Shown: in pieces, positions 1 to 5,336 of the stretch | Numbering within the stretch: position 1 is the first letter of the stretch | How the letters are laid out: every line of letters starts with the position of its first letter | DNA from: GCA-002862325 sp036339295 | GTDB taxonomy: Bacteria; Planctomycetota; Phycisphaerae; Phycisphaerales; SM1A02 | Length of the DNA: 5,336 bases | Direction of reading: 5' to 3' | Assembly: GCA_036339295.1 (NCBI GenBank) | Contig: JAYZBK010000046.1 | Coordinates: forward strand, 1 to 5,336 | Notes under the pieces: generated by a model | The model's input: only the letters and a program-made list of their open reading frames with translations | The model's database searches: none | Told to the model about the DNA's origin: nothing | Made by a program: the position numbers and the translations under genes

Positions 1-69
1 CGTCCCTCGAGGCGAACTGCCTCCCCTTGCTCCATCGACCCGCCCGATCGAAGATCCGGCCCCACCATC

Positions 70-74
70 GGAGA
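70..74 (+). promoter_or_regulatory. Ribosome binding site for the LOG-family gene
   Basis: A GGAGA motif lies seven bases before a TTG codon at 82. This spacing is close to ideal and decides the start in favour of TTG 82 over the in-frame ATG at 130, which has no comparable motif upstream. Confidence 0.6.
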
Positions 75-81
75 ACGACCC

Positions 82-1164
82 TTGACACCCGAGGAAGCGA
101 CCGGACCGTCGAACCCCCACGACCGCGACATGGCGATCAGGGCCCTGGCCCAGGCATTCGGCGAATGCGACGACCCGAAGCGACTGGCGATGATCGAGAC
201 GATGATCGCCACGGCGCTCCGGCTCGGTCGCGACGACGCGGACCAGGGCGAGCTCAAGCTGATCTCGTCGGCGCTCAAGGAGCTTCGCTACTCGTACCGC
301 GTCTTCCGGCCCTGGAGGAACCGGCCGAAGATCTCGATCTTCGGTTCCGCCCGCACCCCGGAGGATCACGCGGACTACGAGGCGGCCCGCGAGTTCGGGC
401 GTCTCATGGGCGAGGCCGGCTGGATGTCGATCACCGGCGCCGGCGACGGGATCATGAAGGCGGGCCACGAGGGCCCCGGCCAGGAGCGGAGCTTCGGCCT
501 GCGCATCCGCCTGCCGTTCGAGACCACCGCGAACGAGGTGATCGCGCAGGACCCGAAGCTGATCAACTTCCGCTACTTCTTCACCCGGAAGGTGATGTTC
601 GTGAGTCACTCGAGGGCGATCGCCGCGCTTCCGGGCGGGTTCGGCACGATGGACGAGCTCTTCGAGGCGTTGACGCTCATCCAGACGGGCAAGTCGCACC
701 CGATGCCGATCATCCTCCTCGAGGGCGAGGGCGGGACGTACTGGCCGAAGTGGCTCTCCTTCGTCCGGGAGGAACTGCTCGACAACGGCTGGATCAGCGA
801 GAACGACCTCTCCCTGCTCGAGATCGCCACGGACCCCGAGGACGCCCGGTCCCGCGTCGTGTCGTTCTACCGCAACTACCAGTCCAGCCGGTACGTCGGG
901 AATCGATTCGTCATCCGCCTTCGACGCACGCCGGATGCCGCGATGGTCGCCGATCTCGAACGGGAGTTCGGGGAACTCTCGACCGACGGCGTCTTCACGA
1001 CCGGCGGCCCGCTTCCCGGCGAGACCGTCGACCTCGACCTCCCGAGGCTCCACTACAAGTCGCGACGCCGCGACTTCGGCACCGTCCGCCAGTTGATCGA
1101 TCGACTCAACGAGGTCGACGTCCGGGACGACGATCCCACCGGTTCGGTGGAACCCGAGCTGTGA
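82..1164 (+). CDS. LOG-family (TIGR00730-like) nucleoside 5'-monophosphate phosphoribohydrolase
   Basis: The 360-residue protein has a Rossmann-type LOG (lysine-decarboxylase-like) core at about residues 82-265. Family members hydrolyse the N-glycosidic bond of nucleoside monophosphates, releasing base and ribose 5-phosphate; plant and some bacterial members activate cytokinins this way. Visible signatures are the first strand and loop ISIFGSAR (84-91), the glycine-rich GAGDGIMKAGHEG (119-131), R169-K170, and PGGFGTMDE (184-192). R169 and E192 are 23 residues apart, as are the catalytic Arg and Glu of known LOG proteins. The protein should be cytoplasmic; I see no signal peptide or membrane segment. 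It is longer than the roughly 190-residue simple LOGs: about 80 mostly helical residues precede the core and about 95 follow it, including a basic patch KSRRR (326-330). The start is TTG at 82; an alternative is M17 at 130. The stop codon overlaps the next gene, so the two are probably one operon. The family is secure, but the natural substrate (cytokinin nucleotide, purine or pyrimidine nucleotide) cannot be read from sequence. Confidence 0.9.
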   Translation: MTPEEATGPSNPHDRDMAIRALAQAFGECDDPKRLAMIETMIATALRLGRDDADQGELKLISSALKELRYSYRVFRPWRNRPKISIFGSARTPEDHADYEAAREFGRLMGEAGWMSITGAGDGIMKAGHEGPGQERSFGLRIRLPFETTANEVIAQDPKLINFRYFFTRKVMFVSHSRAIAALPGGFGTMDELFEALTLIQTGKSHPMPIILLEGEGGTYWPKWLSFVREELLDNGWISENDLSLLEIATDPEDARSRVVSFYRNYQSSRYVGNRFVIRLRRTPDAAMVADLEREFGELSTDGVFTTGGPLPGETVDLDLPRLHYKSRRRDFGTVRQLIDRLNEVDVRDDDPTGSVEPEL

Positions 1165-2015
1165 TCCGCCCCGTCGCGGCGGCGGCCGTCCTGGGGTGCC
1201 TCGTCGGGTGCTCGACACCGCCATCCAACGGGGCCGGGGACGGAGCGGACGAATCCGTCGGGCCGGCCGTCGTGCGCGCTCGCGATCTTCGGGCGGAGCG
1301 ATCCGCGGGCGACGATCCCGGCGTGGTGATCGAACGCTTCCGTTGTCGGCCCGGGCGACCCCAGCCCGGACCGATCCTCGAGATCCTCCGGGCGGAGGGC
1401 TTCACGCCCGAGGGCGCCGAGGAGTTCCGCGCCCACGGCTTCGACGCGATCGTCGTTCCGTCGTCGTCGCTCGCGAGACTCGAGGCCGGACTGGGAGAGG
1501 AGGCCTTCACCGGTCGCACCTGGCATGGAGAAGCGCATGGCTGGCGTTCCGTGGCGAGCCGCCGGCTCGCGCCGGGGACCGCGGTGCTGCTGGACGGCCG
1601 GCCGAGGAGATCCAACGACGACATCCTCGCCCTCGGGTTTCGCGGCTGGTCGATCCCCACCGTGGACGACGACGCCATCTACCTCGAGATCGTCCCCCAC
1701 GTGGCGGGCGCCCGACTCGACCTGATCGCGACGCCGCGACAGATCGGCGAGCTCCGGGGCACGCCCATCTCCAGCACCCTCTGCTGCCGACTCGAGGCCG
1801 ACGAGTCGCTGATCCTCGTCTCCGTCGAGGACCTCACCCCCGAGGACGACGAGGCGTCCGAGGAGTCCACCTCGGGCGGAGGTGGGTTCTCGGGCCCCAT
1901 CGTGCCTCTGCCCCCGACCCCGGCCGCGTGGCTGATCGACGAGCCGCTGAGCGGCGATCGAGGCGTGATCGTGATCGGGGGACGACCCCGCCCGACGATC
2001 CCGAACCCGGGCTGA
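1161..2015 (+). CDS. Hypothetical secreted lipoprotein, 284 residues
   Basis: I do not recognise this protein's family. It starts at GTG 1161, overlapping the TGA of the LOG gene (GTGA), with a weak GGTGGA nine bases upstream. The start is supported because it places a short signal peptide exactly at the N-terminus: R3, an alanine/valine/leucine-rich stretch (5-16) and a lipobox LVGC (14-17), followed by S18. C17 should be lipidated and the mature protein tethered on the outer face of a membrane. A low-complexity linker follows (19-35). A mixed alpha/beta region (about 54-223) includes GFDAIVVPSSSL (93-104), AVLLDGRPR (141-149), AIYLEIVPHVAGARLDLIATP (beginning at 172) and ESLILVSVED (215-224). 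Then come an acidic, Ser/Gly-rich stretch (225-244) and a final segment with GVIVIGGRPRP (268-278). The alternating hydrophobic strands around 172-224 faintly recall the beta domain of secretin-type proteins, but this is too weak to assign. An open frame continues upstream to 27 only because GC-rich sequence lacks stops. Confidence 0.75.
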   Translation: MIRPVAAAAVLGCLVGCSTPPSNGAGDGADESVGPAVVRARDLRAERSAGDDPGVVIERFRCRPGRPQPGPILEILRAEGFTPEGAEEFRAHGFDAIVVPSSSLARLEAGLGEEAFTGRTWHGEAHGWRSVASRRLAPGTAVLLDGRPRRSNDDILALGFRGWSIPTVDDDAIYLEIVPHVAGARLDLIATPRQIGELRGTPISSTLCCRLEADESLILVSVEDLTPEDDEASEESTSGGGGFSGPIVPLPPTPAAWLIDEPLSGDRGVIVIGGRPRPTIPNPG

Positions 2016-2024
2016 TCCCGCGTC

Positions 2025-2039
2025 GGACCGTCGCGGTCC
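2025..2039 (+). terminator. Small GC hairpin between transcription units (weak terminator candidate)
   Basis: GGACCG and CGGTCC form a perfect six-base stem around a TCG loop, nine bases after the lipoprotein stop codon and before pssA. No run of T follows, so it is not a textbook intrinsic terminator. It may only slow transcription or protect the 3' end, or be a chance match in GC-rich DNA. Confidence 0.25.
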
Positions 2040-2049
2040 CCCATGCCGC

Positions 2050-2055
2050 TATGCT
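2050..2055 (+). promoter_or_regulatory. Candidate -10 element for a leaderless pssA transcript
   Basis: TATGCT matches the sigma-70-type -10 consensus TATAAT at four of six positions in an otherwise very GC-rich gap. It ends six bases before the ATG of pssA, so a transcript from it would start at or next to the A of the start codon. This fits the lack of any Shine-Dalgarno motif before this gene. No convincing -35 hexamer is visible at 16-18 bases upstream. Confidence 0.35.
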
Positions 2056-2061
2056 CGTCTG

Positions 2062-2997
2062 ATGGACACGCCGTCCCCGACCAGCCCGGAACGATCGACC
2101 ACGCGACGCAAGCCCGTCCGCGAACGACTGCACGAGCGCACCGTGGGCTCGGCGTCGGTCGTGCCCACGATGCTGACGCTTGCCAATCTCGTCTGCGGCT
2201 TCGCGGCGATCCACTACGCCACGCGTCCCCTGGCGGAGACGGTCGTCTTCGGGTGGACCTCGATCACGGTCGGCGGCACGCTCATCTTCCTCGGCATGTT
2301 CTTCGACGCGATCGACGGGTCGGTGGCCAGGCTCACCCGGTCGACGTCGGATCTCGGGGCCCAGCTCGACTCCCTCGCGGACATCGTGACCTTCGGCGTC
2401 GCTCCCGCCTTCCTGATGCTGGGTCTCGTCGACCACTACTACCGGGCCGATGGCGGGGCCCCCGCCTTCGTCGGTCCGAACACGGACAGCTTCTACGGCA
2501 AGGCCGTCTGGTCGATCGCCGCGCTGTACGTCTGCGGGGCCGGACTGCGACTCGCGCGGTTCAACTCCGAGACCGCGTCTCCCGACACGGAGGACCACCT
2601 GGACTTCCGGGGGCTGCCGACCCCGGGCGCGGCGTGCGCGGTGGCCAGCCTCATCGTCCTCCAGCAGCACCTGCTGCACACGAACGACCTCGCCGGCGAC
2701 TCGGTGACCTTCGCCCGCCTCGCCGCCCTCTTCATCCCCTTCGTGGCGCTGCTCTGCGCGATCGGGATGGTCTCGAACATGCGATATCCCCACGTGGTCA
2801 ATCGCTACCTGCGGGGCGGCCGCGACTTCGGCAGCATCGTGCGGATCGCCCTTCCGGTGATCGCAGCCGTCTGGTTCCTGCAGGAGACGCTCGCCGCAGC
2901 GTGCACGCTCTACGCCCTCTGGACGCCCGCCCGTTTCGTCCTCGGACGCGGGCGACGCAAGAAGACGGCCCCCATGCCTTCCGGAGAAGTCGGATGA
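2062..2997 (+). CDS. pssA: CDP-diacylglycerol--serine O-phosphatidyltransferase (phosphatidylserine synthase)
   Basis: The 311-residue integral membrane enzyme transfers the phosphatidyl group of CDP-diacylglycerol to L-serine, giving phosphatidylserine and CMP, the step that leads to phosphatidylethanolamine. The CDP-alcohol phosphotransferase signature is complete: D82-x2-D85-G86-x2-A89-R90-x8-G99-x3-D103-x3-D107, whose aspartates bind the metal ions and hold the catalytic base. FGVAPAF (111-117), RLARFN (163-168) and GLPTPGAA (184-191) point to the PssA branch rather than PgsA or cardiolipin synthases. Hydrophobic segments lie near 33-51, 60-82, 106-124, 148-164, 189-205, 221-239 and 257-287. 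Residues 1-31 and the tail (296-311) are polar and basic, probably cytoplasmic. ATG 2062 is chosen because it gives a full basic N-terminus before the first membrane segment; GTG 2143 is a less likely alternative. There is no ribosome binding motif upstream. The stop overlaps the trpB start (ATGA). No phosphatidylserine decarboxylase gene is in the window. Confidence 0.93.
   Translation: MDTPSPTSPERSTTRRKPVRERLHERTVGSASVVPTMLTLANLVCGFAAIHYATRPLAETVVFGWTSITVGGTLIFLGMFFDAIDGSVARLTRSTSDLGAQLDSLADIVTFGVAPAFLMLGLVDHYYRADGGAPAFVGPNTDSFYGKAVWSIAALYVCGAGLRLARFNSETASPDTEDHLDFRGLPTPGAACAVASLIVLQQHLLHTNDLAGDSVTFARLAALFIPFVALLCAIGMVSNMRYPHVVNRYLRGGRDFGSIVRIALPVIAAVWFLQETLAAACTLYALWTPARFVLGRGRRKKTAPMPSGEVG
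2983..2988 (+). promoter_or_regulatory. Ribosome binding site for trpB
   Basis: GGAGAA sits inside the last codons of pssA, five bases before the trpB ATG (seven counted from GGAG). It fixes the trpB start at 2994, although the same frame stays open far upstream. Confidence 0.7.
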
Positions 2998-4187
2998 CCT
3001 CGATCGACACCACCTCCGCCCCCGGTCGATTCGGCCCCTACGGCGGCCGCTACGTGCCCGAGACCCTCGTCGCCGCGCTCGAGGAGCTCGAGGCGGCGTG
3101 GAAGGTCGCTCGCGACGACCCGGCCTACCGGGCCGAGGTCGATGCATGCCTGCGGGACTTCGTCGGACGCCCGACCGCCTTCACGGAGGCGCCGAGGCTC
3201 TCCGCGCACGCCGGTGGCGCCCGGATCTGGCTGAAGCGGGAGGACCTCGCCCACACCGGGGCGCACAAGATCAACAACACCATCGGCCAGGTGATCCTCG
3301 CGGGACGGATGGGCAAGAAGCGGATCATCGCCGAGACGGGCGCCGGCCAGCACGGCGTGGCGACCGCGACCGCCTGTGCGCGGTTCGGGCTTCGGTGCGA
3401 GGTCTACATGGGCGCCGAGGACGCGCGTCGACAGGCGTTGAACGTCTTCCGGATGCGTCTCATGGGCGCGACGGTGCACGAGGTCGACTCCGGCAGCCGC
3501 ACGCTGAAGGACGCCACCAACGAGGCCATGCGCGACTGGATGGGATCGGTGGGCGAGACCCACTACATCCTCGGCTCGGTGGTCGGTCCGCATCCCTTCC
3601 CGACCATCGTCCGCGAGCTCCAGTCGGTGATCGGGGTGGAATGCCGGGCCCAGTGCCTCGAGACGCTCGGACGCCTGCCCGACTGCGTCGTGGCCTGCGT
3701 CGGTGGCGGCTCGAACGCCGCCGGCATCTTCGCTCCGTTCGTGGCCGACGCGGAGGTCGATCTCGTCGGGGTCGAGGCGGGTGGCCGAGGAGACGAGCCC
3801 GGCGGGCACGCGGCACCGCTCAGCCACGGATCGCCCGGCGTCCTCCACGGGTCGTTGAGCTACGTCCTCCAGGACCCGGAGGGACAGACCTCGCCCGTCC
3901 ACTCGTGTTCGGCGGGCCTGGACTACCCGGGCGTCGGGCCCGAGCACGCCCAGTGGAAGGACACCGGACGGGTGCGGTACGTCACGGCGGACGACACGGA
4001 GGCGCTCGACGCCTTCCAGCTGCTCTCCCGCCTCGAGGGCGTGATCCCCGCCCTCGAGACCGCCCATGCCATCTCCGCCGCCGTGAAGCTCGCCGCCGGG
4101 ATGCCCCGGGACGCCCATCTCGTCCTCAACTGCTCCGGTCGCGGGGACAAGGACGTGCAGGAGGCGATGCGGCTGCTCGAGGGATGA
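2994..4187 (+). CDS. trpB: Tryptophan synthase beta chain
   Basis: The 397-residue PLP enzyme condenses indole with L-serine to make L-tryptophan, normally as an alpha2-beta2 complex with TrpA in the cytoplasm. It begins with the typical FGPYGGRYVPETL (13-25). The PLP lysine is K92 in HTGAHKINN. The catalytic glutamate is E114 in AETGAGQHG, 22 residues later as in Salmonella TrpB (K87, E109). The phosphate loop is GGGSNA (237-242). D310 in SAGLDYPGVGPEH corresponds to Salmonella D305, and S381 in CSGRGDKD contacts the pyridine nitrogen. All key residues are present and the length is normal for the TrpA-dependent (TrpB1) class, so it should be active. The start is the ATG overlapping the pssA stop, with a good ribosome binding site. 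Its own stop overlaps the next gene. No trpA, trpC or trpF lies beside it, so the alpha partner must be encoded elsewhere. No leader peptide or attenuator is seen upstream. Confidence 0.97.
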   Translation: MTSIDTTSAPGRFGPYGGRYVPETLVAALEELEAAWKVARDDPAYRAEVDACLRDFVGRPTAFTEAPRLSAHAGGARIWLKREDLAHTGAHKINNTIGQVILAGRMGKKRIIAETGAGQHGVATATACARFGLRCEVYMGAEDARRQALNVFRMRLMGATVHEVDSGSRTLKDATNEAMRDWMGSVGETHYILGSVVGPHPFPTIVRELQSVIGVECRAQCLETLGRLPDCVVACVGGGSNAAGIFAPFVADAEVDLVGVEAGGRGDEPGGHAAPLSHGSPGVLHGSLSYVLQDPEGQTSPVHSCSAGLDYPGVGPEHAQWKDTGRVRYVTADDTEALDAFQLLSRLEGVIPALETAHAISAAVKLAAGMPRDAHLVLNCSGRGDKDVQEAMRLLEG

Positions 4188-5336
4188 ACGCTCGATCCGA
4201 GGAACAGCCGAAGAGCGTTCCCGAGGCCCATCCGATTCCCGACACCCTCGAGCCGGCGGTGATCGACTGGTATCGCGGACGATTCCACGGCGTGTCGGCG
4301 TCGAGCCCCGACCACCCCGGCCTGCCGGCGATCGAGGACGACCTCGAACGAGCGCTCGTCGCGGGCCGCCGGCCGGCGGAGCACGTGAGACGAGGTCTCC
4401 AGGACATCTGGTGCGAGGCCGCGCGAACCGAGGTGGAAGGTTCCACGGCCGGGAGGCCGAGGGCGATCCGGGCCTTGCGAAGCCTCAACCGGCTGCTGAC
4501 CGGGCGAAGGCCCTTCCTGCACGCGGCCCCGGACGACGAAACGACCGGGACCCGGGTCCTGCACGCGATCGCCGACCTGCAGATCGGCGGGGCCCAGCAG
4601 CTCGTCATCGACCTCGCCCGGTCGGCTCCCCCGGATCCCGCGCACCGCGTGATGGCCCGGAGCATTCAACGTCGATTCCGCCCGGGCGTCCCGTCCGAAG
4701 AGGTTCCGGCGCAACGCGAGGACGTCAATCGAGCCTTCGATCGATTCCGGCCGAGCGTGCTGCACCTCTGCCACTACCACGCCTCCGCCACGACCGCCGC
4801 GTGGTACGAGATGACGTGCGATGCCGCGTTCGAACGAGGCGTCCCGATCGTCCAGTCGCATTGCGTGATCGGCGAACCGCTCGACCACCCGGGGGTTCGT
4901 CGCCTGGTGTTCTGCTCGGAATGGAGCCGCGTCCGGTCCGGCCTCGCCGGGATTCCAGACGCGGTCATCAACCCCGGCACCCCGATCGACCGGTTCCTCG
5001 CGCCCCGGCGCGATCCTTCCGACACGCCGGTCGTCGGCATGGTGTACCGGCTCGACGGAGACAAGATCGACGCCTCGGCGGCGACGGTGATTCGAAGGAT
5101 CCTCGAGCGTGTTCCCGGAAGCCGATTCGTCGTGGTCGGCGACGGAAGGATGCGACCCGGCCTGCATCGCGAGCTGCAGGAGGCCGGCTTCGCCGATCGG
5201 GTCCGCTGGATCGGGAACGTCGCGTTCGACCGCCTGCCCGGGCTCCATCGGTCGTTGGACGTCGAGATCGCGCCGGTGATCGCGGACCCCGTCGGATCGG
5301 GACGCGTGGCCGCGCACTCCGCCGGGACCCCCGGCG
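4184..5336 (+). CDS. Glycosyltransferase, GT-B fold (GT4-like), partial at the 3' end
   Basis: The frame is open from ATG 4184 to the last base, giving 384 codons and no stop, so the C-terminus is missing. The start overlaps the trpB stop (ATGA). GAGGG directly abuts the ATG and a better AGGAGG lies 19 bases upstream, so translation is probably coupled to trpB. After about 120 polar residues without recognisable motifs comes an N-terminal GT-B domain: RVLHAIADLQIGGAQQL (124-140) with the glycine loop GGAQ, then VLHLCHYHA (192-200), GVPIVQSHC (219-227) and FCSEWSRV (243-250). INPGTPIDRF (262-271) matches the usual IPNGVDxxxF linker. The donor-binding domain follows: VVGMVYRLDGDK (283-294, with R289 and K294), RFVVVGDG (314-321) and RVRWIGNV (339-346). 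The normal E-x7-E motif aligns with D368 and A376, so both acidic positions are altered. No membrane segment is seen. Donor and acceptor are unknown; cell-surface polysaccharide or glycolipid synthesis is the usual role. A UDP-GlcNAc epimerase-like GT-B protein is a less likely alternative. Confidence 0.82.
   Translation, partial: MNARSEEQPKSVPEAHPIPDTLEPAVIDWYRGRFHGVSASSPDHPGLPAIEDDLERALVAGRRPAEHVRRGLQDIWCEAARTEVEGSTAGRPRAIRALRSLNRLLTGRRPFLHAAPDDETTGTRVLHAIADLQIGGAQQLVIDLARSAPPDPAHRVMARSIQRRFRPGVPSEEVPAQREDVNRAFDRFRPSVLHLCHYHASATTAAWYEMTCDAAFERGVPIVQSHCVIGEPLDHPGVRRLVFCSEWSRVRSGLAGIPDAVINPGTPIDRFLAPRRDPSDTPVVGMVYRLDGDKIDASAATVIRRILERVPGSRFVVVGDGRMRPGLHRELQEAGFADRVRWIGNVAFDRLPGLHRSLDVEIAPVIADPVGSGRVAAHSAGTPG

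Noticed and set aside
9..23. Inverted repeat GAGGC-GAACT-GCCTC near the left edge
   Set aside because: The stem is only five base pairs with no T tract, and the upstream gene is not visible, so terminator or operator function cannot be supported.
27..1160. Upstream extension of the lipoprotein frame through the LOG gene
   Set aside because: The frame is open only for lack of stops. The translation before 1161 is Arg/Pro/Gly-rich shadow sequence, and the signal peptide begins exactly at GTG 1161.
1834..3147. Minus-strand open frame of 437 codons across the lipoprotein-pssA boundary
   Set aside because: It is antisense to the complete CDP-alcohol phosphotransferase signature and spans an intergenic gap; the product is Arg/Gly/Glu-rich with no motif.
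2910..4118. Long minus-strand open frame of 402 codons opposite trpB
   Set aside because: It is exactly antisense to a confidently identified trpB and its translation is a low-complexity Arg/Gly/Asp/Val-rich sequence, typical of a shadow frame in GC-rich DNA.
4159..4164. AGGAGG near the end of trpB as the glycosyltransferase ribosome binding site
   Set aside because: It lies 19 bases from the ATG at 4184, too far for normal initiation; it encodes conserved-position trpB codons and may only help re-initiation.
3923..5317. Minus-strand open frame of 464 codons opposite the trpB end and the glycosyltransferase
   Set aside because: The plus-strand frame from 4184 encodes recognisable GT-B motifs and joins trpB by an ATGA overlap. 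The antisense product shows no family motif.
1..5336. CRISPR arrays, tRNA or rRNA genes, insertion sequences and phage genes
   Set aside because: No direct repeats with regular spacing, no tRNA-like cloverleaf sequence, no terminal inverted repeats and no transposase or integrase motifs were seen by eye on either strand.

Overview
The window is very GC-rich and densely coded. Everything I can support lies on the plus strand as two compact gene clusters. Overall base composition, long antisense shadow frames, overlapping start/stop codons and the protein sequences suggest a bacterium. My best guess is a Planctomycetota member (Phycisphaerae-like), possibly from an environmental assembly. That placement is an impression from protein style and composition, not a demonstrated result.

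Region 1 (82-2015): a LOG-family phosphoribohydrolase-like enzyme starts at a TTG codon behind a good ribosome binding site. A gene for an unrecognised 284-residue lipoprotein follows, and its GTG start overlaps the LOG stop codon (GTGA). The two are probably co-transcribed. A short gap (2016-2061) holds a small GC hairpin and a -10-like hexamer, which looks like the boundary between two transcription units.

Region 2 (2062 to window end): three genes are chained by ATGA four-base overlaps. They are a CDP-diacylglycerol--serine O-phosphatidyltransferase (pssA), tryptophan synthase beta chain (trpB), and a GT-B fold glycosyltransferase that runs off the right edge. The glycosyltransferase is open from 4184 to the last base with no stop. 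pssA has no Shine-Dalgarno sequence and may be translated from a leaderless message. trpB has a clear one. PssA and TrpB both consume L-serine, but their linkage could equally be chance in a compact genome. No trpA or other trp gene is visible.

Most of the window is ordinary housekeeping sequence. I find no phage, transposon, CRISPR, defence or RNA-gene signal. The points most worth a second look are the lipoprotein paired with a LOG enzyme, the atypical glycosyltransferase (long N-terminal extension, eroded E-x7-E motif, different arginine codon use), the possible leaderless start of pssA, and the trpB gene sitting away from trpA.
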